Origin: Dehalococcoidia bacterium
GTDB lineage: Bacteria > Chloroflexota > Dehalococcoidia > DSTF01 > JACRBR01
DNA: 64,000 nt
Reading direction: 5' to 3'
NCBI GenBank assembly: GCA_040902535.1
Contig: JBBDXD010000018.1
Span: forward strand, 124,001-188,000
Below the pieces are notes generated by a model. It worked only from the letters and a program-made list of their open reading frames with translations. It had not been told where the DNA came from and did no database searches. The translations under genes and the position numbers were made by a program. Shown here piece by piece: positions 35,289 through 44,340 of this stretch (its first letter is position 1; each line of letters begins with the position of its first letter).

Positions 35289-36191
35289 TCACTTAGTGGA
35301 TCCGACGAATGAAACCAGCGAGCCCAGATCCGCTTCCCAAAATAAATAGATGCCGTTCGTCTGCGCACTGGCGAGGTTCTCAAGGCTGAAAGCACCGGCC
35401 AGTACGGCTCCAGTGACGGCTTGATTGCCAAACTCATTTCTCCACACTGTCTCCTTGCGTCCAACTTCGGCATTCAATCGCTTGTAGCTATTGACCTCAG
35501 AATTCGACACCTTGCATTCCAGCAAGAGAAGGCGACCATCCCAGAGGCCCACCGATAGGTCTGCGCGCGTGCTTGAGACCATTGACTGACGACAGTACGT
35601 ACCCGTCTCTAGATCCCGAATGGACCGGATGGCTCGGGCGGACTCCTTCTTGAATCCGATGCTGCTGAGAACGGCATCGACAGCGGCCTCCTGGCGCTTG
35701 GATGACTCGCCCCTTCTCTCTGTTGATGCCTTCTGCGCTGCGAGCAGGCCCGCAGTCCAAGCGACGGCCAGTCGCCGTTCCTCCGCTAAGGGCGCACGGG
35801 GTGGTGTCTCGAATAGCCATGGAAACCTCAGCGGATCTCGCGCGCTAACAATGACATCAACCAGATCTTGTAATCGGTCCGGCTCCCATAATCTTTTCAT
35901 TCGTGCGAGAATCTTTAGATCGTCGCTACTCAGTGGTGGTCCGGCGACGTAACGCGCGGCCTCGCGAATCGACTTCTCGCCACGAAGCAGCGTGTCCTTC
36001 GAGAGGTTCCGGAGATCGTTCGAGATCGAAAGCAGCCGCTCGACTGACTCAACTGCCGTCGCGTAGTGATTACGATGGGAAGTGTTGCCCTTTTCCTGAA
36101 ACCACGAAATGAAGGCGTCTATAGAGCGATCGGGTATAAGGGTGAGTTGGTCGCGCGTCCACGTTTGAGGCAGGGCGCGCCGATCAGCCAT
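35289..36191 (-). CDS. XamI-like type II restriction endonuclease
   Basis: A 300-residue protein matching the XamI family, whose prototype cuts GTCGAC. The nuclease core near the C-terminus has ADLSVGLWDGRLLLLECKVSNSEVNSYKRLN, here cited in parts: the Asp of ADL and the E-C-K pair are the likely PD-(D/E)xK residues. Then GAFSLENLASAQ and LFWEADL follow the family pattern. It is intact in length. Its ATG overlaps the stop of the methyltransferase frame by 8 bases, the usual R-M arrangement. The methyltransferase is frameshifted, which makes an active nuclease surprising. Confidence 0.85.
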   Translation of the reverse strand: MADRRALPQTWTRDQLTLIPDRSIDAFISWFQEKGNTSHRNHYATAVESVERLLSISNDLRNLSKDTLLRGEKSIREAARYVAGPPLSSDDLKILARMKRLWEPDRLQDLVDVIVSARDPLRFPWLFETPPRAPLAEERRLAVAWTAGLLAAQKASTERRGESSKRQEAAVDAVLSSIGFKKESARAIRSIRDLETGTYCRQSMVSSTRADLSVGLWDGRLLLLECKVSNSEVNSYKRLNAEVGRKETVWRNEFGNQAVTGAVLAGAFSLENLASAQTNGIYLFWEADLGSLVSFVGSTK

Positions 36192-37790
36192 CAGTCACCC
36201 ATTTGAACCGAAGCGCCTCCATCTCTCGCGGCTCAAATTTCTCGAGCCCGCCTTGATAGGTTCGACCCATCCCTGTGAACGAGGCGCGTGAGCCGTTTAG
36301 GGATCTGACCAGCAATTGCAGGCGCTCTTGAGGCAAGTCCTCTCCGGGGTAAAGCCCATGGGCGACATTTATGATTCCAAGTCGATCAGGATTCAGCGCG
36401 AAGCGAGGCGGCTGTCTGGCCATATACGACGCCACGATTGGTGGTCGACGAATGGTTCCTAGATTCCACCACGATCGCCGATGTGTGCAAAGATATCGCT
36501 GGCTGATGGGAAGGCCATCAAGAATCTCTTCCTCGCCCATGCGCAAGTACTGGTCGACTTCCGGATGCGATGCACGATCCACGTCGCGGGGAAAGACAAC
36601 CAGCACTTTCCTCTCCTCGCCGTCGCGGATCTCAAAGTTAGACTGAAGAATCTCTCGTCCGTCGGAGACTACTGGCACACACCAGCGTTCGATGCCGAAG
36701 AGCTTGGCTTCCTGCCGGCTAATGACGAAGAAGCCGTTGGCGCCAGTCGCAATGCCGCGGTGCACGCGGGCGATCTCCCCCAGGGATTGGAGGCCCTCCG
36801 CATGGGGTGTACGGTCTAAGAGAGCTGGCGTCCACCGCTCTGCGTGAATGAGCGAGTCCAACGCAATGGTGCGACCTGAGCCGATTTGGGGGCCAGCCAC
36901 CTTTCGCGATCCAAGCGACACGGAAACGCCACCACGATCAGAGGTCACCTCGAAACACACGATAGCACCGGTGGTTTGCGCGTCTTCGAATGGCATGGTG
37001 TGGCGATCGATCAAATGGATGGCCTGAAGTCCGAGTCCATTCGTGAGAAGGTTGCGTACCACTTTGCCGTAGGCCACATCGAGCCATTCAGAGCTCGTGA
37101 TGAAACACCCGAGGTCGCAAGGCTGTGCTTGTAACGCAGTTGCGACGAAGAAATATACGTGCAGCCCGGCGAGACGCGAGGCGATGTGCCCCGTCTTGGC
37201 TGCCGCTTCGCTCAACCACGTTTGTTCTGCTGATCGATCTGATGGTGGCGCACGTATGGCGGGTTCCCAACCCACGCGGTGCGCCCGTCGATTCGAGGAA
37301 TGGTGGTAGTGGTGAAGTCCGAATTGAAAACGCGTGCGCGACGAGCTCCCAACGTTTTAAGGTTCGCTCTCGTGACAAGCGTAGAAAACGGATCGAGATC
37401 AACCGCGATGACGTCAACGTTTGCGTCTCGGCGTACCACGCTACTGGCGAAGCGCCCCGAGCCGCATCCCGCGTCCACGACGCGTTGAGGCTGCGCGATC
37501 CATCACCCAGTCAACCATCGGCTCAACGATCGTCGAAGGCGTGAAAATGGCTCCTAGGGATCGCTTCTCAACGGCAGACCGCATGTCCGAGAGAATCCTT
37601 CCAAGTGGATCATCTCCGCCGCCGATCAAGTGACGGAATTGTTCGATCTGGCTTCGCGGTGTGGGCGGGCAACTGGCTGCCTCTTCGATGACAGCTGACT
37701 CTGCCGCGGATAGGCCCCCCCGAATTCCCCCGCGCCCAAATCCGCTGCAAGACGTGCGAGCACCCACTCCAGAGCTGTCACAGTCGCCAT
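36184..37790 (-). pseudogene. N6-adenine DNA methyltransferase, frameshifted three times
   Basis: The pieces of one ~535-residue methyltransferase lie in alternating frames. From the start: MATVTALEWVLARLAADL, then a switch at a run of seven G (near 37715-37721); LSAAESAVIEEAAS to GAIFTPSTIVEPMVDWVMD; a switch near 37490; VVDAGCGSGRF (motif I) to WVGNPPYVRHH (motif IV); a switch near 37222; and TWLSEAAAKTGHIASR to the end. The partner is the XamI-like nuclease. A TATAAT box on the minus strand (37818-37823) lies 28 bases before the ATG. Either the gene is dead or the assembly has indels; one G added to the G-run would restore the first join. Confidence 0.8.
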
Positions 37791-37817
37791 CACCTTGAGA
37801 AATAGGAATTTTGTTCT

Positions 37818-37823
37818 ATTATA
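37818..37823 (-). promoter_or_regulatory. -10 box TATAAT of the R-M genes
   Basis: A perfect TATAAT on the minus strand, 27 bases before the methyltransferase ATG at 37790, which has AAGGTG just upstream. No good -35 is seen. The rest of the gap up to 38059 shows no gene. Confidence 0.5.
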
Positions 37824-38059
37824 GGGCTTAGCCGTCCCTAGATCGGCATTCCTTATGTTGCTTAGGGAAAAAGGGGGCGACACGTCGGGCCTGCTGCGCT
37901 GCCCGTGAGCAGCCCAGAGCGATAAGAAGATGTGCGATGTTTCACTTACTAATCACAGAGCCGACGGGGCGTAGCCGGTCCTCTGGCGCCTGTTGTAATC
38001 CGGCCCTCCCCGGCCTGCACTCCGCGCTAACGCACGATCAGCGAAGGGGAGCAGCCACC

Positions 38060-38494
38060 ATGATTAACCGCCTGCGCGACTTCTTCCGCAACGAGCTCAT
38101 CGGCATCACGATCCCCGTCGGCGTCGTCGCCGGACTCGCGCTCTCAGAGCTGTTGCGTACTGCCTTCCTTTATATGCTCACGCCATTGCTCTCCCAGACA
38201 CCGCTGGGCGATGAGGAGGAGGGGTTCAGCAACTTCGGATTCACGGACCTCGACTTCAACATCGGCGATGCAAGCATTTCGTATGGCATTCCGCTCGTCG
38301 ATCTTCTTACGTTGGCGTTCGCTGCACTCATTGCCTGGTGGCTCTTCGTCCGCCCAACTGCCGCCGAACTCGCGGCAGCCGGCGACGACGACGGCATGCG
38401 CGAATGCCTCGAGTGCAAATCATCGATCGTCGCAGACGCCACCCGTTGCGCCTTCTGCACGGCGCGAGTTGTTCCCGTCAGCGCTGAGAGCTGA
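38060..38494 (+). CDS. MscL-like mechanosensitive channel with zinc ribbon
   Basis: A 144-residue protein. The first ~105 residues resemble MscL: an amphipathic start (LRDFFRNELIG), a first helix (ITIPVGVVAGLALSELL), a loop, and a second helix (IPLVDLLTLAFAALIAWWLF). The C-terminus ends with C-x2-C...C-x2-C (ECLECKSSIVADATRCAFC), a ribbon also seen on some actinobacterial MscL proteins. Such channels release solutes on hypo-osmotic shock. ATG 38060 has AAGGGGAG eight bases upstream. The match to MscL is moderate. Confidence 0.72.
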   Translation: MINRLRDFFRNELIGITIPVGVVAGLALSELLRTAFLYMLTPLLSQTPLGDEEEGFSNFGFTDLDFNIGDASISYGIPLVDLLTLAFAALIAWWLFVRPTAAELAAAGDDDGMRECLECKSSIVADATRCAFCTARVVPVSAES

Positions 38495-38548
38495 CTGCTG
38501 ACTGCTGACAGCTAACCGCTGACCGCTGATCGCGGACGGCCGACCGCT
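38484..38548. repeat. Heptad array GCTGACT between convergent genes
   Basis: About nine 7-base units (GCTGAGA, GCTGACT, GCTGACT, GCTGACA, GCTAACC, GCTGACC, GCTGATC, GCGGACG, GCCGACC) fill the whole gap between the mscL-like and arlI stops. The first unit supplies the mscL-like stop codon and the array runs up to the arlI stop. Confidence 0.8.
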
Positions 38549-40319
38549 AAAACAGCCCCTGCTTCTGCGCCTTCGACAGGAGCTTGAACAACTCGTAGAA
38601 GTTGTTGACGCCGGACTCGGCGAGCTTTTGCAGCAGCGCGCCGCGGCGGTCGACTTCTTTGTAGATCTCGCGCCGGCGCTTCTCCGAGAGGCCGCGCGAC
38701 GGGGCGATGCGCTGCTCCAGCAGGTAGCTGTTGTTCAGCCCGACGAACTCGAACTCGTCCTTCACCGGGTCCCAGCGGAAAATCTCGACGAACGAAAACG
38801 ATCCCTGCACCGGGTCGTAGCCGATGATCTCGCTGATGCTGATCAGCCGGCGCCCCGACTTGCCGCTCGGCAGCCGCACGGCGCTCGCGATCACCACGAC
38901 GTTCAGGTTATCGACGTACGTCCGCGGCACGCTGATCGGCGCGCCGGTGATGCGCTGGATCAGCTTCTCGACGGTCGCCGCGTGGAACGTCGCGCTGACG
39001 GCGTGGCCGGTCATCATCGCCTGGAATGCGATGTTGCCCTCTTCGCCGCGGATCTCGCCGATGATGATCATGTTTGGGCGCTGCCGAAGCGCCGCCTTGA
39101 GGAGCGCGAACATATCGACGCCCGTCCCCTGCGACGACGCGCCGCGCACCACTTCGCGCGTCCAGTTCGGGTGCGGCACGACGACTTCGGGCGTGTCTTC
39201 GATGCTGACGATCTTGGCGTGCGGCGGCACGAACGTCATCAGCGCGTTCATCAGCGTCGTCTTGCCAGATGCGGTCTCGCCGGACACGAAGAAGTTCAGC
39301 CCCTCCTCGACGACGAGCGACAGGTAACCGCACATCTGGTACGTCATCATCCCCGACTCGCAGATGTCGATGACGCTGAGCGGGATGCCCATGAACTTTC
39401 TGATCGTGAAGTTCGAGCCGTTCTTCGAAACGTCGCCGCCGTAGACGATGTTGATGCGCGAGCCATCGGGCAGCGTCGCATCGACGATCGGCGCCCGGAA
39501 CGTCACGGGCTTCTTCATCTTCTCGGCGAGCTTCAGCACGAAGTCATCCAGCTCTTCGTGCGAGTCGAAGTTGATGCTGCTCTTCAGCCCCTTGAACACC
39601 TTGTGCTCGATATACACCGGCCCGATGCCGCTGCACGAGATGTCTTCGATCCAGTTGTCGCTGATCAGCGGCTCCAGCGGCCCCATGCCGACTTTGTCGC
39701 GGATCACCATGTAGCGCAGGCTGTTGTAGTCCGTCGCCGTCACGCGCAGCCTCGAACCGCCGCCGCCGCTCTTCGACGCGAACGGCAACTTCAAGAAGCC
39801 GCCCTCGCCCGCATCGACGTTCGGCATCGTCGATGCCAGCGCCGGCTTCTCGCCGTCGATGACGTCGCACGAGTCATCGATCGCCTTCAGCAGCACCGCC
39901 GTCTTCTCTTCGGGCGTGTGCGCCTCCGCCAGGATCTCGACGAAGTCCAGCAGCCGGAACTCCATCTGCTCCAGCAAGTCGACGATCTTGTCCGACCCCG
40001 GCTCGATCGCGACGTACCAGTTACGGTCGCCCGCCGACTCCGGGTAGATGTGGATGAACGTGTTCTTGCCGACGGGGTAGATGAGGTTCGGCTCCTTGAG
40101 GTCGCCCATCTTGCGGCTGATCTCCGGGAAGTACTCCGGCACGCCGAACTCCGCCATCGGCACGCGGTGCAGGTACGCCATCAGGTGCGGGTTCGCGTCG
40201 GCCTGCTCGCGTAGCTCCGTCGCCAGGATGCCGTGGATCGGGCACGACGCCGCGACTGCGCCCGAATGACCATCGGGCAGCGCGTCCGGTGCGACGTCGA
40301 ACGGCAGTCGTGCCGGCAT
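38547..40319 (-). CDS. arlI: Archaellum/type IV pilus motor ATPase ArlI (FlaI)
   Basis: A 590-residue secretion ATPase of the archaeal FlaI kind. Walker A is SGETASGKTTLM (about residues 344-355), followed by SIEDTPEVVVPHPNWTREV, LKAALRQRPNMIIIGEIRGEE (Asp/His-box and Walker B region) and MTGHAVSATFHA. The long N-terminal domain (~220 residues) and the ending around FVEIFRWDPVKDEFEFVG are FlaI traits rather than PilB or GspE. It follows arlH by 9 bases, the order found in archaellum operons. ArlI drives assembly and rotation there. arlJ, which normally comes next, is absent here. Confidence 0.9.
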   Translation of the reverse strand: MPARLPFDVAPDALPDGHSGAVAASCPIHGILATELREQADANPHLMAYLHRVPMAEFGVPEYFPEISRKMGDLKEPNLIYPVGKNTFIHIYPESAGDRNWYVAIEPGSDKIVDLLEQMEFRLLDFVEILAEAHTPEEKTAVLLKAIDDSCDVIDGEKPALASTMPNVDAGEGGFLKLPFASKSGGGGSRLRVTATDYNSLRYMVIRDKVGMGPLEPLISDNWIEDISCSGIGPVYIEHKVFKGLKSSINFDSHEELDDFVLKLAEKMKKPVTFRAPIVDATLPDGSRINIVYGGDVSKNGSNFTIRKFMGIPLSVIDICESGMMTYQMCGYLSLVVEEGLNFFVSGETASGKTTLMNALMTFVPPHAKIVSIEDTPEVVVPHPNWTREVVRGASSQGTGVDMFALLKAALRQRPNMIIIGEIRGEEGNIAFQAMMTGHAVSATFHAATVEKLIQRITGAPISVPRTYVDNLNVVVIASAVRLPSGKSGRRLISISEIIGYDPVQGSFSFVEIFRWDPVKDEFEFVGLNNSYLLEQRIAPSRGLSEKRRREIYKEVDRRGALLQKLAESGVNNFYELFKLLSKAQKQGLF

Positions 40320-40328
40320 GCCCCGCCC

Positions 40329-41054
40329 CTACGCCTTCGCGCTCGATACCGGGATGATCTTCATCCCCAGCCCCGGCTCGACGTCGAAGTTGATGATGTT
40401 GCCCGTCGTCTTCTCGGCGCCGCGCACCTTCGCCACTTCGAGCACCTTCATGAGTTGATCGCGCATCTCCTCCGTCCGCAGCCGCAGGTGCGCATCGCAC
40501 AGCGAGCGGATGCGCATGAACATCGCCTCTTCAAACGCGTGCGAGTGCATGGTGAAGAAGATGGTCATGTTCTGGTCGACCAGCTCCTTCACCGCCGACA
40601 AGAATTGCAGCGTGTGCGACTCCGGCACCTGCGACACGAACGACGTCAGCGAATCGATGAACACGCAGTCGTAGCGGCCGAGCAGCGTGTTCATGTGCAT
40701 GAGCAGCTTGTGGAACGCCTTGTCCGCCGACTCCTCGTCCATCGCCGCCGGCACCGGGTACACGTTGAGCGCGCCGAGCAGGTAGAAGTCCGTCACGTCG
40801 AGGCTCAGGCTCGCCATCTGCCGGAACAGGCTGCGCGCCGTGTTCTCCGTCGTGTACAGCGACGCCCGGAAGCCCGCGTTCAGCGCGCCGTGTACGAGCT
40901 GCTGCGTGATCACGCTCTTGCCGGCGTTCGACGACCCCTCGATGAGGATCAGCGACCCTTCCGGGATGCCGCCGCCCATCTTCTTATCGATCTCGCTGCT
41001 TCCGGTCGAGACCGTCCGCCGCGTCCCGTCCATCACCGCATCAGTAACAGCCAC
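40329..41054 (-). CDS. arlH: KaiC-like motor regulator ArlH (FlaH)
   Basis: A 241-residue RecA/KaiC-type ATP-binding protein. Walker A reads GSSNAGKS (about residues 39-46), followed by the FlaH pattern ASLYTTENTARSLFRQMASL and DFYLLGALNVYPVP, with Walker B in YDCVFIDSLTSF. In archaella, ArlH forms a ring under the ArlI hexamer and tunes it through ATP binding. The GTG at 41054 has AAGGAGG five bases upstream. The pair arlH-arlI is read from here. Bacterial archaella have been reported in some Chloroflexota, which fits. Confidence 0.88.
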   Translation of the reverse strand: MAVTDAVMDGTRRTVSTGSSEIDKKMGGGIPEGSLILIEGSSNAGKSVITQQLVHGALNAGFRASLYTTENTARSLFRQMASLSLDVTDFYLLGALNVYPVPAAMDEESADKAFHKLLMHMNTLLGRYDCVFIDSLTSFVSQVPESHTLQFLSAVKELVDQNMTIFFTMHSHAFEEAMFMRIRSLCDAHLRLRTEEMRDQLMKVLEVAKVRGAEKTTGNIINFDVEPGLGMKIIPVSSAKA

Positions 41055-41071
41055 CGTGGCCTCCTTGCGCG

Positions 41072-41150
41072 TGTCAGCTTTCAGCTATCAGCTATCAGCC
41101 GTCAGCGTTCAGCCCTCCCTCGTCCCCGGTTCCAAGTTCCAGGTTCGAGG
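41072..41150. repeat. Two adjacent heptad arrays (TCAGCTA and GTTCCAG)
   Basis: Six units of TCAGCTT/TCAGCTA/TCAGCCG type (about 41070-41112) are followed by GTTCCAA, GTTCCAG, GTTCGAG (41119-41142). Both have a strict 7-base period but different heptamers. They lie upstream of arlH in a 242-base gap without genes. Confidence 0.8.
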
Positions 41151-41296
41151 CTCTGCGACGGGCGCGCGCGAATGCGCGGCCCCGCATCGCTGGGCCTCCG
41201 CATCTGTTGTCGGCAGCGCGCGCCGCGGGGTAAGGGGGTGGCACCTAGCGGTGGGGAAGGTAGGGAAGACTCGTAAGGCGGGCGCGCTCGAGGAGC

Positions 41297-42160
41297 TTAG
41301 ATATTGAAGGCCATTTGCAAGCGCCGCCTCCGCGCGAGACGGAGCGTGGGCATCATCACCATGAGGATTTCTGAGACATCGGGCATTCGGACGGCATCCA
41401 CGAGGTAGCGTCCCAACACCCCTTCGATGCGCACGGTTTCCTCATCCCGCGCGGCACCTGCACAGAACGCTTCCGCGGCGGCACGACTGTGCAGCACGGT
41501 GCCAGGCGCAAAGCGATTAGGGATTGACCACGCGACAAATAGCCGGATCGTCTCCGGCTTGTCTTGTCGCCTCGTCGTAGCCTTTATTACAACCGTTCCC
41601 GGGTGCTCGCGCGTTAAGGCTTTGCTTGCTACGGCCGTGGAAACCTCGAACCGTTTCCTGCATTCAAGGACTTCCTGCACCGCGCTGATGCGCGCCGTCA
41701 CGCCAGGCGGCACTAGCAGCGCGGAGGCAAACAGATCGCAGAATCGCTCCTCTTGAGGACTGGGCGGAATAAGCCGGCGGGGTGGCGCCGAGGAGCGGTC
41801 ATAGAAGAAGCTATGACCGATTTCGTGCGCGATTCTGTATTGCGCGCGCTGCTCATCCGTGTCTCCTTCGCATTCAGCGAGTAGAGAGTCTGGAGGTGGC
41901 GGATCGTCGTCGACGAGAATGTCGAACGACCCGTCGAGACGCGGCACGAGGAGCGCTTCATGTCCTCCCGTGCCCGCCTCTAATGGCACGTAGCTGATAC
42001 GAAATCCGGCACGCTCGCACACCTGCTGGAAGTCACACGGGCCGCTCCAAGAGGCTGAACCAACCAGCGAAAACTCGCGTACTTCGAGTGCCAACTGCTC
42101 AGCCACACGATCACTTGGCACGGCTGCCAACTGCCACTGAGGCCAGCGATGTTTGTTCAT
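41297..42160 (-). CDS. ImmA/IrrE-type metallopeptidase
   Basis: A 287-residue protein with the zinc peptidase motif H112-E-I-G-H116 in QYRIAHEIGHSFFYD and the third-ligand helix ERFCDLFASALLVP, both hallmarks of the ImmA/IrrE (COG2856) family. Known members cut repressors to switch on mobile-element or stress genes, or act in toxin-antitoxin and defence loci. The C-terminal ~110 residues have no recognised domain. Its ATG shares one base with the stop of the HD gene (TGATG), so the two are translationally coupled. Confidence 0.85.
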   Translation of the reverse strand: MNKHRWPQWQLAAVPSDRVAEQLALEVREFSLVGSASWSGPCDFQQVCERAGFRISYVPLEAGTGGHEALLVPRLDGSFDILVDDDPPPPDSLLAECEGDTDEQRAQYRIAHEIGHSFFYDRSSAPPRRLIPPSPQEERFCDLFASALLVPPGVTARISAVQEVLECRKRFEVSTAVASKALTREHPGTVVIKATTRRQDKPETIRLFVAWSIPNRFAPGTVLHSRAAAEAFCAGAARDEETVRIEGVLGRYLVDAVRMPDVSEILMVMMPTLRLARRRRLQMAFNI

Positions 42161-44016
42161 CACATCAACCTCGGTTCGGCACCAAGTGACCCGTCTGAGG
42201 CGTCATCGTCCTCAGGGGCGCGGGTGAAATGTCGCCCGACGTCCTTCATCCGACTCATCACCCCCTCATATGTGTCTTCGCCGCCCCGGGCGGCGATGTC
42301 GGCGGCGCCGGCCATCAGTTCGTCTTCATACCGCCGCGGGAGGCTCAACTCTTTGAGCACCTGCCTGATCGCGAGATCAACCACCCTAGGCTTCTCGCGA
42401 GGAACGCCTTCCCATCTGATATTCAACCGCTCTGCGAGCCACGCAAGAATCACGGCTTGTTGTTCGTCCGTGACAGACCTATGCACGAAGACGCTTAAAG
42501 CCCAAAGTGCCTCATGGCTGGCATAGATCTCTCGGCCACGGTTGGCACCGCTCTTGTCCACCTGATCGAGAGGTGCCACTTGGGTGCCGTCGTCAACGAA
42601 CACCGAAGCCGCCTTCAACCGCATGTCCGGCGACGGAATCCACAGTACAACCTGCCACCGGTGCTCAAGTCCGGCGAAGCGTGCTACCTCCTGCTCTAGC
42701 GTCCGTCGTGAGTCGCGGCTGCCGTGCTTGTCATAGATTTGCGCGGCCATCGCAAGACTGGAGCAGCGCCCAACGAGCTGGAACAGCTTTCTATTGAGCA
42801 GAGCGCTCGCGAGGGCACTGACTGCGGCGCCACGTCTGCCGTTAGCGCTAGGAAGATCTACCGCCAAATGCTCAAGAAGACCGTCATCGCCTCGCGTGCG
42901 GAACGAGAGTTCCAATGCGTCTCGCACCTGTTCATCGATCGCCGCCAACTCGGCGCTGTGCGACTGACGGACCTTCGCTTTGATCTCGTCGATCTCCAGG
43001 TCTCGGTCTGCTGCCTTGATGACCTTCGGGAATCGGGTAGCGGCGGCATCGGCCCAAAGCAGATCTGCCCACATCTCTAGTGCCTTACCAACCATCGCAT
43101 CTGCGGCGAGCTTGGCGTGGTGCACTAGCGCGCGTTCACTGAGTTCGTAGCGGTATCGCAGGTACTTGAAGAGCTCCGAAACCACATCGGCCCGGGGGTG
43201 TCCATCACGGGCGATCTGGATCGCCATGCGCATGGGTAAGTAGGGATGGTCCTTGGGCGTTACATAGAAACCATCGATGAAGCGGTGCCCTAGTTTCGCT
43301 GGCAACCCGGTGAAGTGGTGATCGCGCGGGAGGTAATCGAGCAGGTCAGCACAGATCGTATTCCCGACTATGTCTTCCACGAACCTATAGCGCCGCGCAG
43401 GTTCGGGTAGATTCTCGCGATCCTCGATCTCCTTGGAGAGGATCAACGGTCGCAATGCAGCCTTCAGCTCCGGCGCGATCAATTCTCCGAGTTCGTCATG
43501 GTTCTCGATCTGCGCCCAGAAGTAGTCAAACCGGGCTACGTTCTTGTCGTGGGCATCCAGGATCTTGAGGTCGTCCTCGATAGAGTGTCCGAACGCGACA
43601 TGACCGAGGTCATGGAGCAACGCGCCTAACCGCGCGAGTACTGTCGCTTCCGCGAGCTTTAGCGCGTAGTCTGCAGGGTCCGCCTTCCATTGTTGGAACA
43701 GGTCACGTACAGGATGTAGACCGTCTCCTTGGGAGACGACGGCATCCAGAAGGTCTTGCGCGGCACGCAACGCGCCCACCGCGTGGAGAAATCGGCTGTG
43801 AGTCGCACCCGGATATACGAGGTGAGTCGTTCCGAGTTGCCGCACCCGCCTCAACCGCTGCATCGGCGGCGAGTCAAGGAACATTCGCTCGATTTCGTTG
43901 AGGTAGATATCGCCGTGTACCGGATCCGTGATGACTTTCTTCGGCACCAGCACTCTTGGGGGCAGGCTCCACGGGGCAAGTTCCCTCTGCTCTGGCGCTA
44001 ATCCCCACCTTGGCAT
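42160..44016 (-). CDS. HD-domain dNTPase-like protein (SAMHD1/dGTPase type)
   Basis: A 618-residue protein of the HD phosphohydrolase type. The metal ligands are visible: H73 in GATHSRFLHAVG, H135-D136 in LLHDLGHVAFGH, and Asp in ICADLLDYLPRDHHFTG. RVRQLGTTHLVYPGATHSRF is the SAMHD1-like entry. These enzymes remove triphosphate from dNTPs, and bacterial ones can block phage replication. A long C-terminal part (residues ~350-618) is family-specific. ATG 44016 with GGAGG six bases upstream is preferred over GTG 44028. Coupled to the ImmA gene. Confidence 0.87.
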   Translation of the reverse strand: MPRWGLAPEQRELAPWSLPPRVLVPKKVITDPVHGDIYLNEIERMFLDSPPMQRLRRVRQLGTTHLVYPGATHSRFLHAVGALRAAQDLLDAVVSQGDGLHPVRDLFQQWKADPADYALKLAEATVLARLGALLHDLGHVAFGHSIEDDLKILDAHDKNVARFDYFWAQIENHDELGELIAPELKAALRPLILSKEIEDRENLPEPARRYRFVEDIVGNTICADLLDYLPRDHHFTGLPAKLGHRFIDGFYVTPKDHPYLPMRMAIQIARDGHPRADVVSELFKYLRYRYELSERALVHHAKLAADAMVGKALEMWADLLWADAAATRFPKVIKAADRDLEIDEIKAKVRQSHSAELAAIDEQVRDALELSFRTRGDDGLLEHLAVDLPSANGRRGAAVSALASALLNRKLFQLVGRCSSLAMAAQIYDKHGSRDSRRTLEQEVARFAGLEHRWQVVLWIPSPDMRLKAASVFVDDGTQVAPLDQVDKSGANRGREIYASHEALWALSVFVHRSVTDEQQAVILAWLAERLNIRWEGVPREKPRVVDLAIRQVLKELSLPRRYEDELMAGAADIAARGGEDTYEGVMSRMKDVGRHFTRAPEDDDASDGSLGAEPRLM

Positions 44017-44340
44017 GGCTTCCTCCACAGGTTGTTGCTCGGTGCCGCCACGATTCTACCTCAGGATCCTCGGCATCTCGGTGCCGTTTATGTCACTCCT
44101 TGAGCCGCCGAAGCCGACACGCCGTGCTTCGGATCAGCGTTCGCGAGACTATCTTCAAATCACCCATCCCCCCAGTGACACAACCCCCTTAGCCCCACCC
44201 CACCCCCGCACTACACTAGCCCCCAACCAAACCCGCATCTGCGGCCATCTGTCCCCATCTGCGGACCACCCAAACAGGCTGACCGCTGACCGCCGCAACA
44301 CCCTGACTGACTGAACGACTGACTGAAGACTGAAAGACCG
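44017..44340. repeat. Decamer and heptad repeats between divergent genes
   Basis: No gene is seen. CATCTGCGGC-type units repeat three times with a 10-base period at about 44236-44266. Heptad-like GCTGACC units and then CTGACTG/GACTGAA units follow at 44278-44338, running up to the next ATG. The pyrimidine-rich run at 44180-44220 shows no further structure. Confidence 0.6.

Noticed and set aside
34895-35296. Plus-strand 133-codon frame over the riboswitch
   Set aside because: It is antisense to the conserved riboswitch blocks, lacks a ribosome-binding site and has no family signature.
37212-37230. Programmed -1 frameshift in the methyltransferase
   Set aside because: No canonical slippery heptamer at the site, and two further frame breaks argue for decay or sequencing indels.
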